NCBI RefSeq assembly: GCF_017968885.1
Contig: NZ_CP072913.1
Span: forward strand, 2,030,001 to 2,094,000
Direction: 5' to 3'
Source: Pseudomonas sp. Tri1
GTDB lineage: Bacteria; Pseudomonadota; Gammaproteobacteria; Pseudomonadales; Pseudomonadaceae
Length of the DNA stretch: 64,000 bases
The notes beneath the pieces are model-generated. The model saw only the letters and a list, made by a program, of their open reading frames with translations, was not told the DNA's origin and did not search any database. How positions within the stretch are numbered: position 1 is the first letter of the stretch; each line of letters begins with the position of its first letter. Positions 8,107 through 17,270 of the stretch are shown here, one piece after another. The position numbers and the translations under genes were made by a program.

Positions 8107-10482
8107 TTGGTAGAGTACGTAGTTTCCCTCGATAAGCTCGGCGTCCATGATGTGGAGCATGTGGGGGGCAAGAACGCATCCCTGGGCGAGATGATCAGTA
8201 ACCTCGCCGGTGCCGGCGTATCGGTGCCAGGTGGCTTCGCCACGACCGCTCAGGCTTATCGTGATTTCCTGGAACTGAGCGGCCTGAACAAGCAGATCCA
8301 CGATGCGCTCGATGCCCTGGACGTCGATGACGTCAATGCCTTGGCCAGGACCGGTGCCCAGATCCGCCAGTGGATCATGGAAGCCGAGTTCCCCGAGAAG
8401 CTGAACGCCGAAATCCGTACCGCGTTCGCCAAGTTGTCCGAGGGCAATCCTGACGTCGCCGTTGCCGTGCGCTCCTCGGCCACCGCCGAAGACCTGCCGG
8501 ATGCTTCCTTCGCCGGCCAGCAGGAGACTTTCCTGAACATCCGTGGCGTGGAAAACGTCATCCGTGCCGCCAAGGAAGTCTTCGCCTCCCTTTTCAACGA
8601 TCGTGCCATTTCCTACCGCGTGCACCAGGGCTTCGACCACAAGCTGGTTGCCCTGTCCGCGGGTGTGCAGCGCATGGTCCGCTCCGAAACCGGCACCGCC
8701 GGCGTCATGTTTACCCTCGACACCGAGTCGGGTTTCCGTGACGTGGTGTTCATCACCGGCGCCTACGGCCTGGGTGAAACCGTTGTGCAGGGCGCGGTGA
8801 ACCCGGATGAATTCTACGTCCATAAAGGCACGCTGGAAGCCGGTCGCCCGGCCATCCTGCGGCGCAACCTGGGCAGCAAGGCGATCAAGATGGTCTACGG
8901 CGACGAAGCCAAGGCCGGTCGTTCGGTGAAGACCGTCGACGTGGACAAGGCCGATCGCGCGCGTTTCTGCCTGACCGACGCCGAAGTCAGCGAGTTGGCC
9001 AAGCAGGCGATGATCATCGAGAAGCACTACAAGTGCCCGATGGACATCGAATGGGCCAAGGACGGTGACGACGGCAAGCTCTACATCGTGCAGGCCCGTC
9101 CGGAAACCGTGAAGAGCCGCACCCAGGCCAACGTCATGGAGCGCTACCTGCTCAAGGAAACCGGCACCGTGCTGGTGGAAGGCCGCGCCATCGGCCAGCG
9201 CATCGGCGCCGGCAAGGTACGGATCATCAAGGACGTCTCGGAAATGGACAAGGTCCAGGCCGGTGACGTACTGGTCTCCGACATGACCGACCCGGATTGG
9301 GAACCGGTGATGAAGCGCGCCAGCGCCATCGTCACCAACCGTGGCGGGCGCACGTGCCACGCGGCGATCATTGCCCGTGAACTGGGTATCCCGGCGGTGG
9401 TGGGTTGCGGCAACGCCACCGAATTGCTCAAGGACGGCCAGGGCGTGACCGTTTCCTGCGCTGAAGGCGATACCGGCTACATTTTCGAAGGCGAGCTGGG
9501 CTTCGACATCAAGAAGAACTCCGTGGACGCCATGCCGGACCTGCCGTTCAAGATCATGATGAACGTCGGCAACCCGGACCGTGCCTTTGACTTCGCGCAG
9601 TTGCCGAACGCCGGCGTGGGCCTGGCCCGCCTGGAATTCATTATCAACCGCATGATCGGCGTGCACCCCAAGGCATTGCTGAACTACGACGGCCTGCCGC
9701 AGGAAATCAAGGACAGCGTCGACAAGCGCATTGCCGGCTACAACGATCCGGTCGGTTTCTACGTCGAGAAGCTGGTGGAAGGCATCAGCACCCTGGCGGC
9801 CGCGTTCTGGCCGAAAAAGGTCATCGTGCGCCTGTCGGACTTCAAGTCCAACGAATACGCCAACCTGATCGGCGGCAAGCTCTACGAGCCGGAAGAAGAA
9901 AACCCGATGCTGGGTTTCCGTGGGGCCTCGCGCTACATCAGTGAAGCATTCCGCGACTGCTTCGAACTCGAATGCCGTGCCCTCAAGCGCGTGCGCAACG
10001 AGATGGGCCTGACCAACGTCGAGATCATGGTGCCGTTCGTCCGGACCCTGGGCGAAGCGAGCCAGGTCGTCGACCTGCTGGCGGAAAACGGCCTGGCCCG
10101 TGGCGACAATGGCCTGCGCGTGATCATGATGTGCGAGCTGCCGTCCAACGCGATCCTGGCGGAAGAATTCCTCGAGTTCTTCGACGGTTTCTCCATCGGC
10201 TCCAACGACCTGACCCAGCTGACCCTGGGCCTGGATCGCGACTCCGGGATCATCGCCCACCTGTTCGACGAGCGGAACCCGGCGGTCAAGAAGCTGTTGG
10301 CCAACGCCATCGCTGCCTGCAACAAGGCCGGCAAGTACATCGGCATTTGCGGCCAGGGCCCTTCGGACCACCCGGACCTGGCCAAGTGGCTGATGGAGCA
10401 GGGCATCGAAAGCGTTTCGTTGAACCCGGACTCCGTGCTGGAAACCTGGTTCTTCCTGGCTGAGGGACAGGCTGCGGTCTGA
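8107..10482 (+). CDS. ppsA: Phosphoenolpyruvate synthase
   Basis: Converts pyruvate, ATP and water to PEP, AMP and phosphate for gluconeogenesis. The 791-residue length matches Pseudomonas PpsA. The start is TTG 8107, preceded by GGAGAG five bases upstream and giving [20 protein letters not shown] directly. Longer starts upstream lack a comparable site. Domains in order: ATP-binding N-terminal domain (about 15-340, with [19 protein letters not shown]), the swivelling phospho-histidine domain ([12 protein letters not shown], His near residue 418), and the PEP/pyruvate-binding TIM barrel ([11 protein letters not shown] near the end). It is divergent from ppsR. Confidence 0.97.
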   Translation: MVEYVVSLDKLGVHDVEHVGGKNASLGEMISNLAGAGVSVPGGFATTAQAYRDFLELSGLNKQIHDALDALDVDDVNALARTGAQIRQWIMEAEFPEKLNAEIRTAFAKLSEGNPDVAVAVRSSATAEDLPDASFAGQQETFLNIRGVENVIRAAKEVFASLFNDRAISYRVHQGFDHKLVALSAGVQRMVRSETGTAGVMFTLDTESGFRDVVFITGAYGLGETVVQGAVNPDEFYVHKGTLEAGRPAILRRNLGSKAIKMVYGDEAKAGRSVKTVDVDKADRARFCLTDAEVSELAKQAMIIEKHYKCPMDIEWAKDGDDGKLYIVQARPETVKSRTQANVMERYLLKETGTVLVEGRAIGQRIGAGKVRIIKDVSEMDKVQAGDVLVSDMTDPDWEPVMKRASAIVTNRGGRTCHAAIIARELGIPAVVGCGNATELLKDGQGVTVSCAEGDTGYIFEGELGFDIKKNSVDAMPDLPFKIMMNVGNPDRAFDFAQLPNAGVGLARLEFIINRMIGVHPKALLNYDGLPQEIKDSVDKRIAGYNDPVGFYVEKLVEGISTLAAAFWPKKVIVRLSDFKSNEYANLIGGKLYEPEEENPMLGFRGASRYISEAFRDCFELECRALKRVRNEMGLTNVEIMVPFVRTLGEASQVVDLLAENGLARGDNGLRVIMMCELPSNAILAEEFLEFFDGFSIGSNDLTQLTLGLDRDSGIIAHLFDERNPAVKKLLANAIAACNKAGKYIGICGQGPSDHPDLAKWLMEQGIESVSLNPDSVLETWFFLAEGQAAV

Positions 10483-10522
10483 TTGAGTGAAGGGACCTCA
10501 CCGGTAATGTAAGCCGGGCGAC

Positions 10523-10615
10523 CTTGTGGGAGCGAGCCTGCTCGCGATAGCGTTGGATCAGCAAGATTAGTCTCGACTGACACTCTGCTATCGCGAGCAG
10601 GCTCGCTCCCACAGG
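10523..10615. repeat. Paired inverted REP (REPIN)
   Basis: Two REP units in opposite orientation, TGTGGGAGCGAGCCTGCTCG and its near-perfect reverse complement, flank a spacer of about 40 bases. The unit sits between ppsA and the downstream hydrolase gene. Confidence 0.85.
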
Positions 10616-10655
10616 TCCGTGGCTATCAAACACCCCGATCCCTTTTGATTGAAGT

Positions 10656-10688
10656 AGGGCGGGCTCCTCATGGATGCCGCCCTTTTTT
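10656..10688 (+). terminator. Intrinsic terminator after ppsA/REPIN
   Basis: GGGCGG pairs with CCGCCC across a 14-base loop and is followed by TTTTTT. It ends 14 bases before the next start codon, so it may also act as a leader element of the hydrolase gene. Confidence 0.6.
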
Positions 10689-10701
10689 GTGCAAGAGCAT
10701 T

Positions 10702-11691
10702 ATGCAAAGCAGCAGCAACCTTTTTCCTGTCGCTCTGATCAGCGCCGAACGGCGGGGTGATCTGAGCGAAGACGTCTATCGCTTGAAACCTGGCAACAGC
10801 CCGGACTACAGCGTTGAGCTGGCCGTCACCCGCCTGGGCATGGCCGACGCCAGCGAAACCCGTGGCGTGCCCGTGATCCTCTTGCACGGCAGCTTTTCCA
10901 ACCGGCGTTTCTGGTATTCGCCCAAGGGCCTGGGCCTGGGGGCGTACCTGACACGCCTGGGGTTCGATGTCTGGATCCCCGAGATGCGTGGGCATGGGCT
11001 GTCCCTGCGCAACCAGGGCTACCGCAACAATCGCGTGGCCGACTACGCTCGCTACGACTTGCCGGCCATCGGCGCCTTCGTGCGCGAGCAGAGCGGCCAA
11101 GTGCCGCACTGGATCGGCCATTCCCTGGGTGGCATCACCCTGGCGGCAGCGTTGGGTGGCCACTACCTGGGTGAGCCGGCCGTGGCGTCGGTGGCGTTTT
11201 TTGGTACCCAGGTCAGCCGCACCTACTGGCCGCTGAAGATTCCGCCAGTGGAGTGGAGCGGGCGCTTCATCCTCAAGCGGTTTGCCCAATTGTCCGGTTC
11301 AAGGCTCAAGCGCGGCCCCGAGGACGAGCCCATCGGCCTGGCCCTGGAGAGCATGCGTTGGTATGGCTTGTTCGGTCGTTTCGGCGATGCCGAGAAGAAC
11401 TGGTGGGCGGGCCTTGCCGAAGTGCAGGTGCCGGTCCTGGCAGTGAGTGCGGCAGGGGATCACCAGGACCCGACCTGGGCCTGTCGCAAGCTCTTCGAGC
11501 AGATCGGTTCCGAGCACAAGCAGTTTGTCTGCCTGGGCCGGGAGCAGGGCTTCAATGGCGATTTCGGCCACGTCGAGATGCTGGTCAGCAAAGCCGCACA
11601 GGCAGAGGTCTGGCCTTTGGTGGCGCGTTGGCTGGAGGATCAGCACACCGCGCTGCTGGCAGAACAGCCCCGGCTGGCCGAGGCGGTTTGA
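10702..11691 (+). CDS. Alpha/beta hydrolase
   Basis: A 329-residue alpha/beta-hydrolase-fold protein. VPVILLHGSFSNRRFW contains the oxyanion HG motif. The nucleophile elbow is WIGHSLGGITLAAALGG (G-H-S-L-G-G, Ser near residue 139), and a late catalytic His is plausible in NGDFGHVEML. There is no signal peptide, so it is probably cytosolic. The substrate cannot be predicted. The ATG at 10702 follows a compact terminator hairpin. It occupies the position of PA1771 between ppsA and the RraA-like gene in P. aeruginosa (from memory). Confidence 0.85.
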   Translation: MQSSSNLFPVALISAERRGDLSEDVYRLKPGNSPDYSVELAVTRLGMADASETRGVPVILLHGSFSNRRFWYSPKGLGLGAYLTRLGFDVWIPEMRGHGLSLRNQGYRNNRVADYARYDLPAIGAFVREQSGQVPHWIGHSLGGITLAAALGGHYLGEPAVASVAFFGTQVSRTYWPLKIPPVEWSGRFILKRFAQLSGSRLKRGPEDEPIGLALESMRWYGLFGRFGDAEKNWWAGLAEVQVPVLAVSAAGDHQDPTWACRKLFEQIGSEHKQFVCLGREQGFNGDFGHVEMLVSKAAQAEVWPLVARWLEDQHTALLAEQPRLAEAV

Positions 11692-11817
11692 AGCGAAGGC
11701 TCTGACAAGGGCATTTCGCTCTGGTCGGCTTGCGGCTAAGATATGACGCGTTACGCGGTTCCGGTCACAAACGGTTGCTCTTTCAGTCTGACGTTCCAGC
11801 CTTCCAGGAGTTGTTCG

Positions 11818-12309
11818 ATGAACCATTACCTCACGCCCGACCTGTGCGACGCCTACCCGGAGTTGGTGCAGGTGTTGGAGCCGATGTTCAGCAATTTTGG
11901 CGGCCGCGATTCCTTCGGCGGCGAAATCGTGACCATCAAGTGTTTCGAAGACAACTCGCGGGTCAAGGAGCAGGTTGAACTCAAGGGCAATGGCAAGGTG
12001 CTGGTGGTCGACGGTGGCGGCTCCCTGCGTCGGGCATTGCTGGGCGACATGCTGGCGGAAAAAGCCGCGAAGAATGGCTGGGAAGGGCTGGTGGTCTACG
12101 GTTGCATCCGCGACGTCGACGTCATTGCCCAGACAGACCTCGGGGTCCAGGCCCTGGCCAGTCACCCGATGAAGACTGATCGACGCGGCGTCGGCGAACT
12201 CAATGTGCCGGTGACCTTTGCTGGCGTGACGTTTCGTCCGGGCGAATATGTATACGCGGACAACAACGGCGTGATCGTCTCGCCGAGCCCGCTGAAAATG
12301 CCTGAATGA
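11818..12309 (+). CDS. rraA: RraA family protein (putative regulator of ribonuclease E activity A)
   Basis: A 163-residue protein typical of the RraA family: [61 protein letters not shown] and a [10 protein letters not shown]-terminus. RraA of E. coli binds the RNase E scaffold and inhibits it. Some family members are instead HMG/CHA aldolases, which keep a GxxxRD motif. Here GCIRDVD is present, so the enzymatic alternative is not excluded. A CCAGGAG ribosome-binding site precedes ATG 11818. Confidence 0.88.
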   Translation: MNHYLTPDLCDAYPELVQVLEPMFSNFGGRDSFGGEIVTIKCFEDNSRVKEQVELKGNGKVLVVDGGGSLRRALLGDMLAEKAAKNGWEGLVVYGCIRDVDVIAQTDLGVQALASHPMKTDRRGVGELNVPVTFAGVTFRPGEYVYADNNGVIVSPSPLKMPE

Positions 12310-12334
12310 AGCGTCACAGCTATAAGGGATGAGG

Positions 12335-13330
12335 ATGTTCGAGGAAGAAAACGCGCAATGGGGGCTGGTGCATGCCCTGGTGCTGGACGGTAAAGGCGGC
12401 GCGCGTTCCATAGCCCGGACCGAACTCGACGATTTGCAGCTGCAGGCCCACGAAAGCCTGTGGCTGCACTGGGATCGCAGTCATCCGCAAACCCACACCT
12501 GGCTACGCAAATCCAGCGGCCTGAGCGAATTCAACTGCGACCTGTTGCTCGAAGAGAACACCCGCCCGCGACTATTGCCGTTGCCCAACGCCGAGCTGCT
12601 GCTGTTCCTTCGGGGGATCAACCTCAACCCGGGCGCCGAGCCTGAAGACATGGTTTCGGTGCGGATCTTTGCGTCCGCCCAACGGGTGATTTCCCTGCGT
12701 CTGCGGCCGTTGCGCGCCACCGATGAGCTGCTGGTGCAGTTGACCGAGGGCAAGGGGCCGAAGACCGCGTCGGAACTCATCCTTTATATGGCGCAATACC
12801 TCACCAACAAAGTGCAGGATCTGGTCACCTGCCTTTCCGAAATCGTCGATACCGAGGAAGAAAAACTTGATACCGACGAACGGTATACCCCCGAGCACGA
12901 CGCCATCTTGCATATCCGTCGCAGGGCCGCCGGGCTGAAGCGATTCCTGGCACCGCAACGGGACATCTTCGGTCAGATGACCCGACTTAAATTGCCGTGG
13001 TTTGTCGATGACGACGGCGATTACTGGAATGAATTGAACAACAGCCTGACCCGTTACCTCGAGGAGCTGGAATTGACCCGAGAGCGCGTGGGGCTTGTGC
13101 TGGAGGCCGAAGACCGGCGTCTTTCGGTGCGCATGAACCGCACCATGTACCGCTTCGGCATCATCACCGGGATTTTCCTGCCGATGAGTTTTCTCACGGG
13201 GCTTTTGGGTATCAACGTCGGCGGTATTCCGTTTTCCGCGAGCCCTTATGGTTTCATGGTCGCCTGCCTCTTGATGGTCGGCGTGGCCCTGGGGCAGTGG
13301 TGGTTATTCCGTCGTTTGCGCTGGGTGTGA
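12335..13330 (+). CDS. cmaX: CmaX: CorA/ZntB-family divalent-metal transporter
   Basis: A 331-residue member of the CorA superfamily: a large acidic cytoplasmic N-terminal domain with a coiled-coil stalk (VTCLSEIVDTEEEKLDTDERY), then two C-terminal membrane helices. Between them the metal-selectivity signature is GIN (LLGINVGGIPFS) rather than the Mg-type GMN of classic CorA, as in ZntB. The start is ATG 12335, since AAGGG lies six bases before it. The ATG at 12329 abuts that site. It is the first gene of the cmaX-crfX-cmpX-sigX-oprF cluster, which responds to envelope stress in Pseudomonas. Confidence 0.88.
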   Translation: MFEEENAQWGLVHALVLDGKGGARSIARTELDDLQLQAHESLWLHWDRSHPQTHTWLRKSSGLSEFNCDLLLEENTRPRLLPLPNAELLLFLRGINLNPGAEPEDMVSVRIFASAQRVISLRLRPLRATDELLVQLTEGKGPKTASELILYMAQYLTNKVQDLVTCLSEIVDTEEEKLDTDERYTPEHDAILHIRRRAAGLKRFLAPQRDIFGQMTRLKLPWFVDDDGDYWNELNNSLTRYLEELELTRERVGLVLEAEDRRLSVRMNRTMYRFGIITGIFLPMSFLTGLLGINVGGIPFSASPYGFMVACLLMVGVALGQWWLFRRLRWV

Positions 13331-13393
13331 TGGGGTTTCATGTGACCCGACGAAATTTGATCGCGTCTTCCACAGACATTACGAGAGGTGCGT

Positions 13394-13639
13394 ATGCACG
13401 ATCCGTTCGAACAGTCTTTGCGCGATATGCTCAAGGCTTCGCCGTCCAGCCGGGACGACGATGCATGCCTGGGACGCGTGCTCAAAACCGCCAATCGCCA
13501 GGTCGGCGCCGGCGATCTGTTCAGCCTGCTGGGCCGTTGGTTGCCCGCGCTGATGATCGCCTTGAATAACGGCTCGGCCCACGTCTCGCCGGTTTCCCGT
13601 CGTAAACCTGTTACTCGCACCGCTGATAAGGCTGATTGA
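13394..13639 (+). CDS. crfX: CrfX: small conserved protein of the sigX cluster
   Basis: An 81-residue protein without recognisable catalytic motifs: N-terminal MHDPFEQSLRDMLKASPSSR, a central hydrophobic stretch (LFSLLGRWLPALMIAL), and a basic tail. The assignment rests on position between cmaX and cmpX and on size. GAGAGG before ATG 13394 is the likely ribosome-binding site. Its stop lies three bases before the cmpX ATG, so the two are probably translated together. The molecular function is unknown. Confidence 0.8.
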   Translation: MHDPFEQSLRDMLKASPSSRDDDACLGRVLKTANRQVGAGDLFSLLGRWLPALMIALNNGSAHVSPVSRRKPVTRTADKAD

Positions 13640-13641
13640 AT

Positions 13642-14466
13642 ATGGAACTTGATCTCTGGACCCAGAGCCTCGTCACGGCAATGACTGCGTTGTGGACCAA
13701 GGTGGCTAACTTCATTCCGAACCTTTTCGGCGCGCTGGTCGTGCTGTTGCTGGGTTTTGTCGTGGCCAAACTGCTGGATACGCTGCTGTCCAAGCTGCTC
13801 GCCAAACTGGGCCTCGACCGCCTGATGGGCGGCACCGGCCTGACCAAGCTGTTGTCCCGTGGCGGCATCCAGGTGCCGATTTCGACCCTGGTCGGCAAGA
13901 TTGTCTACTGGTTCGTTTTGCTTATTTTCCTGGTTTCTGCGGCTGAATCCCTTGGTCTTGAGCGAGTTTCAGCTACGCTCGATATGCTTGCACTGTATTT
14001 GCCGAAGGTTTTCGGGGCGGCACTGGTGTTGCTGGTTGGCGTTCTGCTGGCGCAACTGGCCAACGGGCTGGTGCGCGGCGCTGCCGAAGGCGTCGGGTTG
14101 GATTATGCCCAGGGCCTGGGGCGAATTGCCCAGGGCCTGGTGATCATCATCAGTATTTCGGTCGCGATCAGCCAGTTGGAGGTCAAGACTGACCTGCTCA
14201 ACCATGTGATTGTGATCGTATTGATTACCGTTGGTCTGGCGGTTGCGCTGGCAATGGGATTGGGAAGCCGGGAAATTGCCGGTCAGATTCTTGCGGGAAT
14301 CTATGTGCGTGAATTGTATGAGGTTGGGCAACAAGTGCGTGTTGGCGAGGTCGAAGGCCAGATCGAAGAGATCGGCACGGTGAAGACCACATTGCTGACC
14401 GAGGAGGGCGAGCTGGTGTCGCTTTCTAATCGGATCCTGCTGGAACAGCATGTGAGTAGCCGCTAA
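13642..14466 (+). CDS. cmpX: CmpX: small-conductance mechanosensitive channel family membrane protein
   Basis: A 274-residue inner-membrane protein with about four to five hydrophobic segments (near 22-42, 88-108, 120-140, 165-215). At the C-terminus is a cytoplasmic region with VGQQVRVGEVEGQIEEIG, typical of MscS-like beta domains. ATG 13642 is used rather than the in-frame TTG six bases upstream, which overlaps the crfX stop. In Pseudomonas CmpX has been linked to SigX and AlgU envelope-stress output and to membrane tension. It precedes sigX by about 90 bases. Confidence 0.88.
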   Translation: MELDLWTQSLVTAMTALWTKVANFIPNLFGALVVLLLGFVVAKLLDTLLSKLLAKLGLDRLMGGTGLTKLLSRGGIQVPISTLVGKIVYWFVLLIFLVSAAESLGLERVSATLDMLALYLPKVFGAALVLLVGVLLAQLANGLVRGAAEGVGLDYAQGLGRIAQGLVIIISISVAISQLEVKTDLLNHVIVIVLITVGLAVALAMGLGSREIAGQILAGIYVRELYEVGQQVRVGEVEGQIEEIGTVKTTLLTEEGELVSLSNRILLEQHVSSR

Positions 14467-14557
14467 CCCGGCAAACCCTGCTAATGTATGCCGCCGCAAA
14501 ATGCCCGATATCGCAGGCTGCGGCGCACATTGACCTAGACTGTCGGCCCGACTTGTT

Positions 14558-15148
14558 TTGAACAAACCCCAATCGCTATCTACGCGCTATGACCCCCGTG
14601 ATCTCTCCGATGAGGAGTTGGTCGCGCGCGCGCATACGGAGCTGTTTCACGTAACACGCGCGTACGAAGAGTTGATGCGGCGTTACCAGAGAACATTATT
14701 TAACGTTTGTGCACGGTATCTTGGGAACGATCGCGACGCTGACGATGTCTGTCAGGAGGTGATGTTGAAGGTGCTGTATGGCCTGAAGAACTTCGAGGGG
14801 AAATCGAAGTTCAAGACATGGCTCTATAGCATCACGTACAACGAATGCATCACCCAGTATCGCAAGGAACGGCGAAAGCGTCGCTTGATGGACGCCTTGA
14901 GCCTGGATCCTCTGGAAGAAGCGTCTGAAGAAAAGGCGCCCAAGCCCGAGGAGAAGGGTGGACTTGATCGCTGGCTGGTTCATGTGAACCCGATCGATCG
15001 GGAAATTCTGGTGCTACGATTTGTCGCAGAGCTGGAGTTCCAGGAGATCGCAGACATAATGCATATGGGTTTGAGCGCGACAAAAATGCGTTACAAGCGC
15101 GCTCTTGACAAATTGCGTGAGAAATTTGCAGGCATTGCCGAAACTTAG
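14558..15148 (+). CDS. sigX: ECF sigma factor SigX
   Basis: A 196-residue extracytoplasmic-function sigma factor. Region 2 is visible in ELMRRYQRTLFNVCARYLGN and DADDVCQEVMLKVLYGLKNF. Region 4 is IDREILVLRFVAELEFQEIA followed by the helix-turn-helix LSATKMRYKRALDKLREKF. A Glu/Lys-rich linker joins them. The sequence is nearly identical to P. aeruginosa SigX as I recall it, including a TTG start (14558). SigX directs oprF and fatty-acid/membrane-homeostasis genes. No dedicated anti-sigma gene is visible next to it. Confidence 0.95.
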   Translation: MNKPQSLSTRYDPRDLSDEELVARAHTELFHVTRAYEELMRRYQRTLFNVCARYLGNDRDADDVCQEVMLKVLYGLKNFEGKSKFKTWLYSITYNECITQYRKERRKRRLMDALSLDPLEEASEEKAPKPEEKGGLDRWLVHVNPIDREILVLRFVAELEFQEIADIMHMGLSATKMRYKRALDKLREKFAGIAET

Positions 15149-15255
15149 TTTGGCGCAAATATCTCTTACGTGTAGGCAAGTTCTGATAGACTTGCCGCCG
15201 AGTTGTCCCCCGGTTTGCGGGACTGCTTCACAATCACCAGATGGGGATTTAACGG

Positions 15256-16290
15256 ATGAAACTGAAAAACACCTTGGGCTTTGCCATTGGTTCTTTGATT
15301 GCTGCCACTTCGTTCGGCGCTCTGGCACAAGGCCAAGGCGCAGTTGAAATCGAAGGCTTCGCCAAGAAAGAACAATTCGACAGCGCTCGTAACTTCAAGA
15401 ACAACGGCAACCTGTTCGGCGGTTCGGTTGGTTACTTCCTGACCGACGACGTTGAACTGCGTCTGGCCTACGACGAAGTGCACAACGCACGTTCCGACGA
15501 TGGTCGTAACATCAAGGGCGCCAACACCGCTCTGGATGCTCTGTACCACTTCAACAACCCAGGTGACATGCTGCGTCCATACGTATCGGCTGGCTTCTCC
15601 GACCAGAGCATCGGTCAGAACGGCTCCAGCGGTCGTAACCGTTCCACCTTCGCCAACGTTGGTGGCGGCGCCAAGCTGTACTTCACCGAGAACTTCTACG
15701 CCCGTGCCGGCGTTGAAGCTCAGTACAACATCGACCAAGGCGACACCGAGTGGGCGCCAAGCGTCGGTATCGGTGTGAACTTCGGTGGCGGCTCCAAGCC
15801 TGCTGCTGCTCCAGTTCCAGCTCCGGCTGAAGTCTGCTCCGACAGCGACAACGATGGCGTGTGCGACAACGTCGACAAGTGCCCTGACACCCCAGCCAAC
15901 GTAACCGTTGACGCTGATGGCTGCCCAGCAGTTGCTGAAGTCGTACGTGTTGAGCTGGACGTCAAGTTCGACTTCGACAAGTCGGTCGTCAAGCCTAACA
16001 GCTACGGCGATATCAAGAACCTGGCTGACTTCATGAAGCAGTACCCATCCACCACCACTACTGTTGAAGGTCACACTGACTCCGTCGGTCCTGACGCTTA
16101 CAACCAGAAACTGTCTGAGCGTCGTGCAAACGCCGTTAAGCAAGTTCTGACCAACCAGTACGGTGTTGAATCGTCCCGCGTTCAGTCTGTTGGCTACGGC
16201 GAATCCCGCCCAGTTGCTGACAACAAGACTGAAGCTGGTCGTGCAGTTAACCGTCGCGTAGAAGCGCAGGTTGAAGCTCAAGGTAAGTAA
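15256..16290 (+). CDS. oprF: Major outer-membrane porin and peptidoglycan anchor OprF
   Basis: A 344-residue OmpA-family protein. A signal peptide (MKLKNTLGFAIGSLIAATSF... cleaved after GALA) is followed by an eight-stranded barrel of about 160 residues. A Pro/Ala hinge comes next, then a cysteine-containing Ca-binding-like loop (CSDSDNDGVCDNVDKCPDTP) and the OmpA C-terminal peptidoglycan-binding domain (VEGHTDSVGPDAYNQKLSER). Codon use is highly biased, as expected for an abundant protein. The 107-base gap after sigX carries its promoter region, where SigX control is expected from the literature. A strong terminator follows. Confidence 0.98.
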   Translation: MKLKNTLGFAIGSLIAATSFGALAQGQGAVEIEGFAKKEQFDSARNFKNNGNLFGGSVGYFLTDDVELRLAYDEVHNARSDDGRNIKGANTALDALYHFNNPGDMLRPYVSAGFSDQSIGQNGSSGRNRSTFANVGGGAKLYFTENFYARAGVEAQYNIDQGDTEWAPSVGIGVNFGGGSKPAAAPVPAPAEVCSDSDNDGVCDNVDKCPDTPANVTVDADGCPAVAEVVRVELDVKFDFDKSVVKPNSYGDIKNLADFMKQYPSTTTTVEGHTDSVGPDAYNQKLSERRANAVKQVLTNQYGVESSRVQSVGYGESRPVADNKTEAGRAVNRRVEAQVEAQGK

Positions 16291-16307
16291 TTACCCCGCA
16301 GCTGTAG

Positions 16308-16333
16308 AAAAGCCCGGCTTAGGCCGGGCTTTT
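16308..16333 (+). terminator. Intrinsic terminator of oprF
   Basis: AAAAGCCCGGC and GCCGGGCTTTT form an 11-bp perfect stem with a TTAG loop, 18 bases after the oprF stop. Confidence 0.92.
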
Positions 16334-16393
16334 CTTTGCCTGGGATTTATGAAAATGAGAGGCTTTGCCGCAAAACAGTTGGTTAAACACAAA

Positions 16394-16486
16394 CCCTGTG
16401 GGAGCGAGCTTGCTCGCGATAGCGGTGTGTCAGCCAGTATTGATGCTGCTGACCCGACGCTATCGCGAGCAAGCTCGCTCCCACAT
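16394..16486. repeat. Paired inverted REP (REPIN)
   Basis: Two opposed units of the GTGGGAGCGAGCTTGCTCG type with a spacer of about 45 bases lie between the convergent oprF and cobA genes. Confidence 0.85.
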
Positions 16487-16504
16487 TAGGTTGGGTGTTA
16501 TTTG

Positions 16505-17260
16505 TTACTGCGCCGAAGCCTGGACCCAGGCAGGCTGCGACCCTGCAAGTTCAGCGGCCGCTGCAACCGCACCAATCACCAGGATCGCCGGGCTCTTGAG
16601 TTGAAAGGCGCCTGCATCGGTCTCCATCGAGGCCAGGTCGCTGCGGCAGTCACGCTGATGGGGCAGGGAAGCATTTTCGATCATGGCCACCGGCGTGTCC
16701 GCCGCCAAGCCGCCGGCCAGCAACTGCTCGCGGATCTCGCTCAGCTTCGCTACACCCATGTACACCACCAGGGTGGTGCCGCTTTGGGCCAACGCTTGCC
16801 AGTTCAGGCTGCTACCGTCCTGGGTGTGGGCCGTCACCAGCGTCACGCCCCGGGCTATCCCGCGCAGGGTCAGCGGAATATCGCTCTGGGTCGCCCCCGC
16901 AAGCCCGGCGGTGATGCCATTGACCAGCTCCACCTCGACACCATGTTCGCGCAGCCACTGCGCCTCTTCACCACCGCGACCGAAGATGCACGGGTCACCG
17001 CCCTTGAGCCGTACCACGCATTTGCCCTGGCGCGCATACCGCAGCATCAGGCGATGGATGAAGGCCTGGGGTGTAGAGCGGCATCCGCCGCGCTTGCCCA
17101 CGGCAATGATGCGTGCAGCGGGGCAATGCTCCAGCACTGCGGCATTGACCAGATCATCGATCAGCACCACGTCGGCTTCGCCCAAGGCGCGCACGGCTTT
17201 GAGGGTCAGCAATTCAGGGTCGCCGGGACCCGCACCCACCAGCCAGACTTTTGCGTTCAT
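16505..17260 (-). CDS. cobA: Uroporphyrinogen-III C-methyltransferase
   Basis: A 251-residue SAM-dependent enzyme that makes precorrin-2 for siroheme, the cofactor of nitrite reductase NirB. The signatures are VWLVGAGPGDPELLTLKA at the N-terminus, VRLKGGDPCIFGRGGEE, and GITAGLAGATQSDIPLT. It lacks the CysG dehydrogenase/chelatase half, so it is the stand-alone form. ATG 17260 is preceded by GAGGAAA and lies ten bases after the nasC stop, making it the last gene of the nirB-nirD-nasC-cobA operon. Confidence 0.93.
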   Translation of the reverse strand: MNAKVWLVGAGPGDPELLTLKAVRALGEADVVLIDDLVNAAVLEHCPAARIIAVGKRGGCRSTPQAFIHRLMLRYARQGKCVVRLKGGDPCIFGRGGEEAQWLREHGVEVELVNGITAGLAGATQSDIPLTLRGIARGVTLVTAHTQDGSSLNWQALAQSGTTLVVYMGVAKLSEIREQLLAGGLAADTPVAMIENASLPHQRDCRSDLASMETDAGAFQLKSPAILVIGAVAAAAELAGSQPAWVQASAQ

Positions 17261-17270
17261 AGTGTTTTCC

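Noticed and set aside
7945..10371. Open frame of about 800 codons antisense to ppsA
   Set aside because: It mirrors ppsA codon by codon, has no family features and no ribosome-binding site. GC-rich genes with biased third positions commonly give such antisense frames.
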